From the NCBI GenBank assembly GCA_038277395.1, contig CM076191.1, positions 26,875,373-26,939,372 on the forward strand: a stretch of 64,000 nt of DNA, read 5' to 3'. This document shows, one piece after another, positions 10,253 through 22,089 of this stretch. The position numbers and the translations under genes were made by a program. Origin of the DNA: Dryocosmus kuriphilus. Lineage: Eukaryota; Arthropoda; Insecta; Hymenoptera; Cynipidae. The number at the start of each line of letters is the position of its first letter. The stretch's first letter is position 1. The notes beneath the pieces are model-generated. The model was not told the DNA's origin, searched no databases, and saw only the letters and a list, made by a program, of their open reading frames with translations.

Positions 10253-10675
10253 GAGTGGGCTGCAGGATAGGAATTATAATGGGTCGAAGTTTAGCAAAGA
10301 AAATGCAAATCAAAAAGCACCGAAGCGTGAATTTTGCTATTATTAAGGGATACTTTTTGTAATTCGCGCCACTTTTTTAGAATGCGCATGTGCAGTAAAC
10401 AGATATCGATAAAACAGATCGATTATTTGACGGATTAATTATGAAATATGGTAGAGGTTAGAAAATAAATATTTTATTTATGTTTATACTAAAATCGTAA
10501 GTGGCAGTTAGTGAATTTATAAATTTAGTATAAAAAGTGCTACACTGCGTACAGGGGATGTTTTTCACGTCAGATAAGTAAATTGTTGTATTATTACAAC
10601 ATGTAATTTTTATGTATTTCTAAGATTGCTGATGCTTTGTTTAGTGTTTTTTCTAAATTTCAGGTTACTTTTTCC
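10241..10675 (+). mobile_element. End of an unidentified element starting TA|CAGGGTGGCC
   Basis: The sequence CAGGGTGGCCACGAG follows a TA at 10239-10240 and interrupts the YqaJ frame. CAGGGTG ends next to TA are typical of Tc1/mariner-like elements, but no matching opposite end occurs in the window, and the segment runs into the N gap. No coding region is visible; a possible splice acceptor (tttcag) lies at about 10658-10663. Confidence 0.45.
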
Positions 10676-11175
10676 NNNNNNNNNNNNNNNNNNNNNNNNN
10701 NNNNNNNNNNNNNNNNNNNNNNNNNNNNNNNNNNNNNNNNNNNNNNNNNNNNNNNNNNNNNNNNNNNNNNNNNNNNNNNNNNNNNNNNNNNNNNNNNNNN
10801 NNNNNNNNNNNNNNNNNNNNNNNNNNNNNNNNNNNNNNNNNNNNNNNNNNNNNNNNNNNNNNNNNNNNNNNNNNNNNNNNNNNNNNNNNNNNNNNNNNNN
10901 NNNNNNNNNNNNNNNNNNNNNNNNNNNNNNNNNNNNNNNNNNNNNNNNNNNNNNNNNNNNNNNNNNNNNNNNNNNNNNNNNNNNNNNNNNNNNNNNNNNN
11001 NNNNNNNNNNNNNNNNNNNNNNNNNNNNNNNNNNNNNNNNNNNNNNNNNNNNNNNNNNNNNNNNNNNNNNNNNNNNNNNNNNNNNNNNNNNNNNNNNNNN
11101 NNNNNNNNNNNNNNNNNNNNNNNNNNNNNNNNNNNNNNNNNNNNNNNNNNNNNNNNNNNNNNNNNNNNNNNNNNN
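10676..11175. other. Assembly gap, exactly 500 N
   Basis: All bases are N. The length of exactly 500, shared with the gap at 47321, indicates a fixed placeholder and not a measured distance. Confidence 0.99.
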
Positions 11176-11774
11176 TCGATTCGTGACGATGGACGAATCC
11201 TGGATTCATTATTACACTCCTGAGTCCAACAGACAGTCTGCAGAGTGGTTGGAAGCAGATAGCAGCCGTCCGAAGCGTCCAAATACGCAACAGTCGGCCG
11301 GGAAGGTTATGGCAAGTGTTTTTTGGAATGCAAGAGGAACAATCATGATTGAATATTTGGAAAAGGGAAAAACCATCCCAGGTGACTACTACGTTGCTCA
11401 ACTGGCTCGTTTAAATGAAGAAATTTTAAAAAAAAAAACGGCCGCAGGTGGCAAGGAAGGAAGTGCTGTACCACCACGACAACGCACCAGCACATTCATC
11501 GATGAAAACGACGGCCAAACTGAGCGAATTGCACTACCAATTGGTTAAGCATCCTCCGTATTCACCAGATCTGGCCCCCAGCGACTACCATTTGTTCCCA
11601 AACTTGAAAAGGTTTCTTCAGGGAAAGAAATTTTCGTCGAATGCTGAAGTCATCGCCGAAACAGAGGCGTATTTTGAAGGTCTCGATAAATCATTTTTTT
11701 CGAAAGGTATCGAAATGTTGGAGGACCGCTGGAATAAGTGCATTACTTTAAATGGAGAGCACACCGAAGAATAA
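11176..11774 (+). pseudogene. Mariner (DD34D) transposase, 3' part, frameshifted
   Basis: Carries the C-terminal two thirds of a mariner catalytic domain. First Asp in VTMDESWIHYYTPES, then KVMASVFWNARG, second Asp in LYHHDNAPAH, third Asp in YSPDLAPSDYHLFPNLK, then the usual tail ending shortly before a stop. These are the hallmark mariner motifs for cut-and-paste transposition at TA. The frame changes at a run of A at about 11429-11439; the second half (11448-11774) is in another frame. The N-terminal DNA-binding part falls in the N gap. Sequence after the stop (about 11775-11840) probably holds the 3' terminal repeat, but its partner is not visible. Confidence 0.85.
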
Positions 11775-12943
11775 AAAAGGTTTTAAGGTAAAAAATTAAT
11801 TTTTTCCTTGTGAGGCTCGGGACTTCTCATTCCATGTAGTATATTACAATGTTGAATCCCCACATCATGTGACAATCCAGTGGAGTTCCTCGCGGCAAAT
11901 TCAAATTTGAGTATAAAAATTCACCCGAGGACAGTCTGCACACTCCTGGCGATGGGTGTCCTGTTTCCCCACTACATGGAGTTGATACTCGCCTCGTTGA
12001 AATGGAAAATGGCCAAAACCCGCGAAGTCCGATTCGATGAAATGGAAGTTGAAATTTATTATAAATTTACTTGAAACTAAGGAAAGCAAAAACAAATGAA
12101 AAGAAACATTCGTTTTAAAATAGAGTTTTATTCGGTAATTCAGTTATTGTTTTTGAAACAAGATAAAAGATGTACAGTTCTCACGTCGCAGGTCGATCAA
12201 AATCTGCTCCCAAAAATCGAAGCTGCGCATGTGCTTTCGGACCGCTCAGCGTTCACCGGATCTCTTGCGCAACCCTACTCTTACATACATTCATCCTTCT
12301 ATCCAATGAAATTCTTAGCTTTTACCCCATCCTAGGCAACCCTATGCTCTAACCCTACTCATTGAAAAAATCCCATTAAGCATGTTTTATTAGTTTTAGA
12401 GCAAAATCTCATTTCACGCTTCAATATCAAAACGCGCCAGTAAATAAGAGTTATAAAAATGAACGACTTAGCTGTCTAGTAAAAAGTGTCAAGAAGAATA
12501 TTAAAACAAAATTTATAACTTTGGTTGCCCCAAATAATGACAAAGTCCTCATTATTTTCATTCATACAGAGAATCACAAATATCCTTATTCTAAATGGTT
12601 TCCAACGCTGAAAAGTAATTAAGAAAATTAGTTCTATGAATACAAAATCATAAAAGTTAATCAAATACATTTCAAAGTCCTGAGTTCCAGAGTCAGTTCG
12701 CATTCTCCAAATTACCAAGTCTCTCTCAATATTCTTATTTCAAAATTCAATTTACTTTATTTAGTAAAAGAATCTTTCTTCAGTCTTCCTATGCAAAGAC
12801 CCATATTCAAACACTTGGCGCAAATTTGCCTCCGAGAGGTGCTTCCTCTAGTGCACAACGGATGAATTAAGCACAGGACCCGCTTGTTACACTTCTTTAT
12901 TTTGCTTGTCACACACATAGTTTAAAAATTTCAATGAAAATGG
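11775..12943. other. Intergenic stretch, no gene recognised
   Basis: The first 65 bases belong to the mariner 3' end. The rest is moderately AT-rich with a more balanced part at 12170-12350. Short open frames here show no family features. Confidence 0.5.
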
Positions 12944-13540
12944 CATGCCTGTGAAGTTGGCGCACCGACTTTAAAATATTCAACTTTTTTTGTATAGAAT
13001 CTTTTGGTGGTCGTTTGGTGGTGTTTGGTAGTCAGCTTTTATCGTTTGGTGGTGAAAATTGAAAAAGTTATTGATGTTTCAAAATTGGGTCGCCAGCTTC
13101 ACGGTGGCGCAGCACTTTTTAATATTTTTCAAAAATTCCTTTTGGTATCGTTTGGTGGTCGTTTGGTGGTGTTTGGTAGTCAACTTTCATCGTTTGGTGG
13201 TCGAAATTATAGAAGATATCGGATAATTTAGAAAGCACGTCTGGCCACTTATGCGTCTCTGCGTATTCTTCTGCGCATGTGTGATTGGTGCGAAATTTAA
13301 ATTTAAAAAATGCTCTTTTTTAATGTGAAGGCTGTTTGGTAAGGGTAATTGTATATAATTCTAGTTTTTCAGTTTTCGAACACTAAGTTTTCTTATTTTT
13401 TAAATTTGCACTCTCTTAATACTTTGTATATCTTAAGTTTTTCGACTTTTAATTACAAGATAATTTTTGAAAGTAGATTCTACTAGTCTCACCCTTTAAA
13501 ATTAAGTATGGCCATGTACATTAAAATATCTTCCTTCGCT
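12944..13540 (+). repeat. TTTGGTGGT-rich repeat, copy A
   Basis: Several CGTTTGGTGGT / TTTGGTAGTC units occur twice in clusters (about 13000-13060 and 13140-13205), separated by a GC-balanced spacer. The sequence reappears in inverse orientation at 26040-26690 (copy B) and 37434-37690 (copy C). Copies A and C share the outer end GCCTGTGAAGTTGGCGCACC. No coding potential is seen, so it is a non-autonomous repeat family. Confidence 0.8.
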
Positions 13541-13811
13541 GTAAATTAAAATTCAGTTTCACTATATGAAAAGAATTAAGGATCTTCAAATTGCTAGTTG
13601 ATGGGAGTTTCATATATAGAGTTATCTGGATTCCTCTAGCCTGCAGCGAAAATACTTTAAATGAAAAGCTAATAATTTTTTACCCTTAAATAATTAAATA
13701 TACATTTTTTTAAAGTATGACAGCGATCAAAAAAGAATAATTAAAAGTTTTATACAGAATATATAAAATATGCAGTTTTTTTAGAAATACAATTAAGTTT
13801 AGAACCGATAC

Positions 13812-14756
13812 TTATTATTTTTTTTTTGCGGAGTAGGTGGAAATCTTTTTGACGGACTGAGTGTGGGACTCGGTCTGACGGCCCCTACCCACTAAAACCA
13901 CCTTCTCCCCCGGCACTCAAGACTATAAGTCCATTATGCCACACCGCATTTCCCGCACTTTGTGGAACCAAGTCTTACTCCGTGCATGTACAAAGTTCAG
14001 GCCCTGTGGTTTCAGAGCCCTAGACCCTTCCGTCTCCCTGTTCAAGGGGTGCTCCTGGAGCCCTTTTTCCTCTTACCTGCATGACGAACAAGAGGAATTG
14101 CTCCAGATCAAGTCCGCTATTCCAAGACCCCTTATAAGGAGCCCTGGCTGCCCGGTAATTCTTTCCTTCGCTACTTGGGAGCCGACCCCTTTGGAGCCGT
14201 CCCCTTTGGCGATGGGTTAACTAAATAAACAAATAAAGTCGCCTGAGAGGGGCCCTTATTTTATTACTTGTGTTTTCTGTGTTCGCCATATTGGGCCCCA
14301 CGTGAGAAGCTGGGGTTTTAAAGGACTGCTCCCTGCAGAGCCCCCGCTTACAGGAAGAGGGTCTGAAATACTAAGGGATTCGATCTGGTATCCCTAAGTC
14401 TCCGTTTCGACACCTCCTTTAAACTCCGCCATGCCCGTCTCAATTGAGGGGGCAAACCGGAGCATTCAAGGATTTAGTAACCCTGGTGCTATTCAGCTTT
14501 CGACACGGCGATCACATCTTAGCTTGGGAGCATGAGGACTCGCGCCCTCGATATTCCAGAAGGCTTTGCCATTACCCCCTGGAAGGATCGCTTCTGGTCA
14601 GGGTCCCGCAGACCAGATATCCCCAATTCCCCAGAGCAGCCGCATCTCACGATACAGTCCCTCTGGTTCACCTACTCCAGGTCGCTCGTCCAATTAGACC
14701 CCTAAGCCCTCCCACCAACTACAAGGTCATGTGATCCCCAGGGAGGAATACTTATA
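13812..14756 (-). repeat. GC-rich insert with T-run on its left, possible retroposed 3' fragment
   Basis: A roughly 930-bp GC-rich block in an AT-rich setting. At its left edge is a run of T with an AT-rich tail (13809-13828), so read on the minus strand it ends in a poly(A)-like tail, as in a non-LTR retrotransposon 3' end. The two plus-strand frames (13936-14220, 14444-14734) and the minus strand show no domain I can recognise. The identity is therefore open. Confidence 0.4.
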
Positions 14757-15410
14757 TTACTGCATAAAGAAAAAAGAACGGATTTCATAGAAACATTTAA
14801 GAAACAGAAACTTTGAAATTGCATGGCCCAAAAATATTGCTAAGAATACTTTTGAGAAATTCTCCTTTAAATGATGTAATTTATTATTTTTTTTTCTTTA
14901 GATAAACATTCAGTGACTTGAACTAAATAGCTATATTTAAAAAAATGCCGCATACGAAGAAACGGATTGCGTGGGTTTTTTTAACTAGCATGTACCTTAG
15001 AAATATTTTATTAAAGAAGAAAAGTAAATTTTATGTTCAAAAACGTAAAATTTCTAAAAGAAGACTTCTTATATGAAAAAAAAAGATAGTTTGGAAAAAA
15101 TAATAACATTTCTGTGTCCATGCCTTTCTAAAATCTTTGAAATTTTTTTTGAATGTATTAAAATCTTTTGAAATCTAGTGTACGGTCGACATTTGAGCAG
15201 TCAACCTTTGCCAGTAATTTATTTTAAGAGTGAAATAGAAACATTTTGTTGTTTTCCTGATAGTGAATAATATCTTGCAAATTATATAGCTTAAGGTTTT
15301 CTAACGAGATCTTACTAAATTGTTATATATTAAAAATTTTTTGGGTTATTTCAAGTCAAGGTAAATAGGCAAGCGGCAAACTCCCGAAAAGACGCTTAGA
15401 AACACGAAAG
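14757..15410. other. AT-rich spacer; contains left copy of a flanking direct repeat
   Basis: No gene. Bases about 15276-15372 (tatagcttaagg... to ...aagtcaaggtaa) are about 80 percent like 24315-24410 in the same orientation, so the 15411-24211 element sits between two direct repeats of about 95 bp. They are too long and too diverged to be its target duplication. Confidence 0.5.
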
Positions 15411-16138
15411 AGTGACCAGATTCAAACTAGTGGCTAGAAATGGTCTTTCTTTATGTTTTCGAGGGTGCTGAATACGATTATGAAGTTTATTTTGTCGAAA
15501 AATTGGGGGAACATTGTCAAAAATGAGTTTTAAGTGAAATTTCAACGAAAAATTATTTTACTATTTTTTGAGTTCAACTCGCCAGAACTCAGCCAAAAAT
15601 TGATATTTCTTAATGAAATTTTTACTGCACATTGTTCAACTATTCTTGAAAGTAGGAAAATTTGTCCGCAATTTCTAAAGCATTTTCCGGCCAAGCGAGA
15701 AATTCCGAAAAAAAATTTTCATGGTATTCTGACTCTGCACGTTCCATTGAAAAAGTTGAGTGACGAAGTTTTTAATTAATTAAAACTACATACACAGTCT
15801 CAAAGTATATAGTTTGAGGAAGTTTTTCAGAAATTTTTAGCCCTTTATCTCTATTAGGAAAAAAGATGTCGATTTTTCTAGTTGCGCTAAGTACGCTCTG
15901 TGCGCGATTTGGGGAAAACGTACTCGGATAAACGCGAGGATAAACGAGAGAAAAAGCTTCATCAATGACATTAAGAATAATAATTATAGTTATTTACGTT
16001 AATAATTCATTTATTAAACAAATGATTAATTAATTGATTGATTAATTAATTTTTAATTTAAATAATAAAATGTAGGAATTTTTTTCCGTTTCTCGTATTT
16101 CGAATACCTATACTATATTGAAAAATTTGAGAAACAAA
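15411..16138 (+). repeat. Left long terminal inverted repeat
   Basis: Near-identical inverse copy of 23485-24211. The open frame inside it at 15534-15779 has an equivalent at 23843-24088 on the other strand and is a by-product of the repeat, not a gene. Confidence 0.85.
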
Positions 16139-16167
16139 ATCGTTAATTATTCATTATTTATACATAA

Positions 16168-16181
16168 CCCACCTGGCATGT
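16168..16181 (+). repeat. Left 14-bp terminal inverted repeat
   Basis: CCCACCTGGCATGT, the exact reverse complement of 22415-22428. Confidence 0.9.
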
Positions 16182-16184
16182 GAT

Positions 16185-16500
16185 ATCACAGAAATATCGG
16201 GCATATGTGTGAGACATCTCTGCAATACTTCAAATGGAATATTGCAAATGAAGTATTCTTTACATATTTGTGACATATTGCAAATGACATATGCCTGTGT
16301 GATATTTCAGAGCTGTTTTAGACATATTTCCCCTGAAACATGTGAAAGAAACTTTTTTATGTCTGACATATTGCAAACTACATATGCCTTTGTGATATTT
16401 CAGAGATGTTTCAGACATATTTCCCTGGAAGTATGTCAGGGAAATCATGCATTTTTGAAATATTTGTGACAGAAGCGAAGATACTTCATATACTTTTTCT
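16185..16500 (+). repeat. Left subterminal motif array
   Basis: Repeated gatatttcagag, agacatatttccc and tgacatattgcaaa motifs. Two units of about 95 bp starting near 16269 and 16366 are clearly related (each has catatgcc, gtgatatttcagag and agacatatttcc in the same order). In plant CACTA elements such arrays bind the transposition proteins. Confidence 0.75.
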
Positions 16501-16760
16501 AGAATGAGACTTATGCATATTTAAGCGTAATTTGTATATACAATTACTAGGTTCAAAAAGCTTTATTAAAATTCAGATTTATTATAAATCAAATATTTAT
16601 TAAAATTACTTCATATTATACATATACGCACTGATCATACATCCATATATATATTATACTTTACATAATTATTCAATTATAATTATTAATATAAACTATA
16701 TGACGTTACACTACTATAAAATTAACGTTTAGCAAATGAAAGTTTACAATCTTCATACTT

Positions 16761-19066
16761 TCATTCATTTGTAACCGTATGAAGAATCGGTAAAGTTACG
16801 AAACATTCGTTTTCATACGGTATACTAAAAATTTTTCCCGCAATATCTGCGCAAGGCCATATATCAGTGTTTTCATTTATCCGGACTACTTTGATACCTA
16901 AATCAGATGAACGAATAGGCATTTCATATAAATTTTCGAGCACCTCCATTCTTTTGCCTATAACAAATGTTTTTCCACCTTTGCATATAAAATTTAGGAC
17001 TTTGATGACACTTCCGTCGCTTAAAAAAATGCTATTATTGTTTTCTCCTTTGATGCTAACTGAATAGTCACCTTTTTGCATAACTTGATATTGGTCTGAA
17101 AATTTATGTTCCCTAGGTAATGGACCCAATTTATGACGATTCTTCAGTGTAATATTATTAGACTTTTCTTGTGGCATTCTTACAAATTTTTTTGATTCCA
17201 CTATTTTGCGGTGAATTTGCTGCAACGGTAGCTGACCTTTTTTGACAAATTTCACTAATGTACCAATGCAGTTTTCAAAACGAAAAGAGCTGAATTTGTC
17301 CAAGCTTCCAAATCTTCTCACATCTTCTGCGAGGTGAAGCAAATTATGAACGTTGTGAGAAATAAATTTTTCGCCGTACAAAATTCCAAAATCTAACACG
17401 AAATAGTGTAACAATTCTCCCGCATAATCTACATTAGGTTCACACGAAGTAAGTATAGGGCTTACCAGAATTGTTATAGCAACGTGTAGCAACATAAAAT
17501 GTTCGTACAATTCTCGTTTTAGAACCTTTTTCAATACAATAGGACCCAAATATAAAAGAAATGTTCTCAACTCAGTGGCTTTCCAGAATTTCAAGTGCTT
17601 TAACGATCTTGGTCTTCGATTAAAATCACTAGGTACATGTTTTGCTAAAGCCTCCAACATAACAGAAATAACCTCAACTTCATGGCCAGATAAGCGTACA
17701 TTAAGAGGTCCTTTCAACCACAGTTGAATCATTTTTCTCATTATGCCTAAACATATAAGGTGCATATAATCTAAAAGAACTCCTGTTACTAATCCCAGTA
17801 GCGGAATTTCGACAAGGCAAGAAATACTTTTTTGATAGTCGAAATTGTATTCAAAGTTTTTAAAACTCTCATCAGTTCTTAATGTACCAGACGGTCCTGG
17901 AAAACATACTCTATCGATGTACTCTCCATGAATATTGCACTTAGTACATGAAGAGTAGCCAGTGTGATTAGCAACATGTAAAATGTACGCTTTGGCAGGT
18001 GCGTCACAAATAAGCCCAGCAATTCTGACCGTGTATTGCACATTTTCGTACATAAAACCTTCGTTAACCAACAATATAGATTCTTCAACAAATGATCGCA
18101 ATAGTTCATTGGAATCAGGTTTTCCTTCTCCACAAAAAATACCTATTACATCAACATCTTTGACAAGATCGTCACAACATAAAATAGGCCACAAGCTTTT
18201 AGTACTTGACTTTCCTAATGGAGCACCATCCACATTTACAAATATATTCACAATATCACTATCAATATGTAAAAATTTTCGCTTTTCTAAAATATTGTGA
18301 AGTGCCTGCTTTAAGCCATTGTGCCAGTATTGGCCTTGACAAAGAGGTACAACGTTGGTTTCTTTTGGTGTTTCTAATAAACTTCTGCAGTCTTTGGGAA
18401 ATTTGACAGAAGTGTGTGCATTCAATATATTCAACAAATCGTTACAAACTGGACGAGACGCACCGCAACTTCTCATCCAATTCGTAATGGCTTTAATAAA
18501 TGCTTCGTCTTTTAAAAATAGATGGTGGTGAGTTTCTTCGTCATCCGACGAACTCGATAAGGGATCATCACAACTGTCAACGATAGACCCATCATTGCTT
18601 AATACCTCATCATCTTTGTGGCATTGCCAATGGTTCCGACACTCTGCGAAATCAGAAAAAAGTTTTGTTTGAAATATAGGTCTTATTATTATCAACAGTT
18701 TGAATATTTATGATAATTTGAATATAAAAATGTATTGCAAATAACAAAAATAATGAAATGATGATCAAATATATTATGTAATGCAATTACTGGTAAGAAT
18801 AGATAAATTGATAAATATACAATGGTACCTGCAGTTTCGTTATTTTCCGCGAAATCCCTGCTGAACATGTTTTCGCATTCGTGTATGTTTTCGCATTCGG
18901 TTCTATTCTCAAATGGTAAAGAGTTGACTGAATCCACGTCTTCAACGGTCCCATTTATTGCGTCGCTTAACAATTTTCGAATTTCTTCTGTCGTTTCACG
19001 TTCAATAATACGACGTTTATGACGAGTGGAATATAAATGGAAAACTTTTTGTCTTCTGTAGTCCAT
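16761..19066 (-). CDS. CACTA-like transposase, two exons, intact
   Basis: Exon 1 is 19066-18829 and exon 2 is 18643-16761, both on the minus strand. The donor GTACC and an acceptor ending TTCGCAG leave one and two bases, which join as a GAG codon in frame, giving 707 codons with stop. Exon 1 holds a basic YSTRHKRRIIERET region and acidic stretches. Exon 2 has the family core: a predicted LLNILNAHTSVKFPKDCRSLL segment, then NVDGAPLGKSS...WPIL (DG at about residues 218-219), CDAPAKAYI (D about 293), HTGYSSCTKC (C-X2-C about 312-315) and LLDYMHLICLG (D about 371). These match the CACTA-related Transposase_21-like proteins of animals; which acidic residues are catalytic is inferred. No stop or frameshift is seen, so the protein may be active. 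Confidence 0.8.
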
Positions 19067-19817
19067 TATTCCTTTGAAAAAATAACTATTTTTTGTATTT
19101 AAATGTAAAGAAATAGCACTTTAGACTGGACGAATATTGCTCACCGAGAACAAGATTTCCTCAAAAAACATGTTAAAATTTGCCAATTACGAGACTTTAA
19201 AATCCAAAATTTCAATATCAGTTTCAACGAATGTCATTCTTCGAGAGCAATATTTGTCTGGCTGAAAATTCTTACATTAAATTTGATATTCAACACTTAC
19301 GGGTTTAAAAATGTAGACACATGTAAACAATTCACTTTTTTCTAGTATTTTTTGTAGTATACTTGATAATGAACGAAATTTTTAATGTCTCGGTATCGCA
19401 CTTATGAAACATTTGTGCTAATACAGCAGTTTATGTCGATCAATATATTTTATTGAAATGCAATATAGAAACTTTGCGGAATGTCAACAAACGATCTGCT
19501 TGACACGCGCGGCTGGCTACGTATGTGTGAATGGTTCTCTGCGCACGCGAATTTTGCGCCGCACTCACACATTAAAGTGGCTAAAATTTCCCGAAATTTG
19601 TAGTGTTGCGAATTTTCTACCTTTCTACCTTTCTACCTAAAAAAAACATCCACATCATCCTTGCAAAAACCAGATACATCGTAAGTACGTAAATAGCAAA
19701 GAAGTTATTTCGTACATTTATACTTATTTATTATTTATTACAAAGTGGAATGTTGAGAAAAAAAAAAAAAGCATAACCTCGAAAGTAACAAACAACATAT
19801 TTTAATTCCACAGAAAA
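19067..19817. promoter_or_regulatory. Shared intergenic region between divergent transposon genes
   Basis: About 750 bp lies between the two start codons. It must contain both promoters. A GC-richer part at about 19490-19570 and a small repeat (ctttctacct, three times at 19619-19638) are visible. A TTCCACAG just before the ATG at 19818 could be the acceptor of a leader intron. Confidence 0.5.
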
Positions 19818-22008
19818 ATGACGAGTGACGATGAAAGTACGATGTTTTGCGTAGTGCGGATTACTAAAGATGATTTTCGGATCGTATTGTCAACTTGGTT
19901 AACATACGATGTAAAATCAATTTGGTATCCATTACATACCGATAAAGCCGACATCAAAGAAGACTTAATTAATGAAGTGGAGCCGACGAAAGAGTGGCAC
20001 CGTATTGATATTCAGAAGATTATATGTAAAAAATGTAAGAAAATCATGTTTTTATTACACGTAAAAATTATTTAATACACGTAATTATTAATTTAAATTT
20101 TTAATTTTTATTAAATTAAAAATTAGAAATCTTTTTTTTTATATTTACATTTTGTTTCTCAAGCAAAAGTTTCTTAAGAAAATTTTCATTCTATTGAAAA
20201 TTTTTATTCATCTAGTGACAAGATACATCAAAACATAAATTATCAAATTTCATTTTATTTTATCATTAAATTATTGAAGTAAAATGTTATTCGACAGCTA
20301 CGTTGCGTGAGGCAGACGAAGTTCTAAAATTGATTGAACTTTCATCAGATGTCGGATCAGAAGTTGATGAGGATACATTAAAAAGGAGCCGTCATAAACG
20401 AGCAAAAAAAAAATCTCAGCTCTGAAGAAGACGAACTTGTTCGAAATTCATTCTCTTCGAAGTTCACACCATTGACAGCTGTATTATCTTCAAAAGGTGG
20501 TTAAATATAATATTTTACATTATTTCAAAATACATGCCTATGTGATATTTATGTTATTTTTCAATATATGAACTTTCGTCAATGTCAATTAAAGCTTCGG
20601 TATAATTTCAATTCTGAATTGATGTACCTATTATATAATAATTTTCAGTCAATTTTTTGTCATTGTATGATAGTTTTTGTTGTTTTTTTTGTGGTATATA
20701 AATTTCAATACAAAATTTATAGATATAATTAGCAGGGAAATACACCAAATATTCAATTTTTAAATGTCAATTTGAACGTCTTCTTGTATGTTATAATAAG
20801 CAAAAAAAACTTTTTTAGGTCGTCAAGAAAAGACCCCAACTGGAAAGCAATTTTCATCACCTATCAACAAGTTACCTTGCTCAAACAATGATTCTGATAA
20901 AATGGAATTAGACAAAGAAGATGAATCGGAGTCGGTTAATTCTCAAGTCCACGAATTAGAAGGCAATGGTAAAACATAATATTAAGAAAAGCAGAAAAAG
21001 TTTTCAAGATTGTTATTTTTCGTGTGTTTGGGCACATATATTTGAGAAATTTTAACATTTCACAGAAGTTTCAAATGACTCTGCAAAAAATGGCACCAGC
21101 GAAGAAACCACTATGACTGAGAAGCAGATGTTAACCTTCTTAATAAGTATTACTTTTCATTCTTTATGTATACAAAACTTCGTTTATCTACTTGTATGGA
21201 AATAAATTTTAACCTTTTTTTTAGACGGTATGAAGAGTCAGATGAAAAAATCCAATTACATCATGAAAACACTTGAAGAACATGGAAAATGCTTGGAAAA
21301 AATCGAGCGAAAAATTCAGCAACCCCAGATTCGCCCCAATGACAGGCAATGTGATGAAACAAATATCCCTGAAGAATTTGATGCAAATCTGCCCCTCAGA
21401 TCATTGGAAGAATTCAACACCTTTCAAGAACAAATGAAATCAGCTTCAGTTTTCAGAAAGACGGTAATTTTGTTTGTAAAAATATTCCATTCACAAAATA
21501 ATTCGTTTCTAATGTATGAACATTCCTTAAATTTATAGAAAAATATTATGAAATGCGTGGGAGGAAAGACTTACCGCGAAATGGTGTATAACATCCTTCA
21601 AAAATTCTTTGCCAATGAACTCGCATTAAAATTCAACATGGAAGGGAAAGCGTGGCGAAAAGTAGCGACCGATGGTTCGGAAATAGACAAAAAAATTCCA
21701 TTTCGAACAACTCAACTGTATCGATGTTTGATAAGTGAGTATCGACACACTTGTCTTTGTATTTGCATATGTATGTAATGATTTTTTAATCCATCTGTTA
21801 TAGATGCTGCACAGGAAAAATTCAATGATGCGTCTTTCGATGAAGCGCACATTCGCAAAGAATTTATTGCAAAATGGTTTGTTGGAGCCTCACTTAGGCT
21901 GCATCGTGAAAAGTAAGAATAAACATTGTACTCAATTTCTAGCATAAATCTAATGCGAAATTTATTTTGTAATTTTTCAGTGACAAAAGTGGAGCAAAAA
22001 AGGATTGA
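19818..22008 (+). CDS. DUF4806-type protein, eight exons, one A-run indel
   Basis: Exons 19818-20034, 20298-20496, 20819-20968, 21066-21146, 21225-21463, 21539-21734, 21804-21912 and 21981-22008; every intron begins GT, ends AG and keeps phase. The N-terminus (FCVVRITKDDFRIVLSTWLTY...IWYPL...EWHRIDIQKI) has the pattern of the N-terminal domain found in many insect DUF4806 proteins. A Ser- and acid-rich middle and a coiled-coil-like exon 5 follow. The C-terminal domain (LPLRSLEEFNTFQEQM ... CVGGKTYREMVYNILQKFFANELALKFNMEGKAWRK) matches DUF4806. The only break is a run of ten A at 20404-20413 in exon 2, where one base too many shifts the frame. With that corrected the protein is about 405 residues. 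A poly(A) signal lies at 22044. Function unknown; possibly DNA-binding accessory factor. Confidence 0.78.
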
Positions 22009-22043
22009 CCAAAATGTAAAATGTACAAAATTGAAGTTTTCAA

Positions 22044-22049
22044 AATAAA
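22044..22049 (+). terminator. Poly(A) signal of the DUF4806 gene
   Basis: AATAAA 36 bases after the stop codon, before the right subterminal array. Confidence 0.6.
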
Positions 22050-22089
22050 TGTATCATTGGTAATAGAATTTACTTTTTAAATTATTTAT

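Noticed and set aside
10610..11548. Long open frames spanning the first N run
   Set aside because: Most of their length is N; only the mariner part after 11176 is real.
10241..11840. One mariner element running from CAGGGTGGCC to the transposase after the gap
   Set aside because: The sequence after the transposase stop has no matching CCACCCTG end, and the gap size is unknown, so the two pieces cannot be joined.
13936..14734. Two frames of about 95 codons in the GC-rich insert
   Set aside because: GC-rich sequence has few stops by chance; no recognisable motif on either strand.
15534..15779. 81-codon frame also present at 23843-24088
   Set aside because: It lies inside the long terminal inverted repeats and is duplicated with them; no start context, domain or independent conservation.
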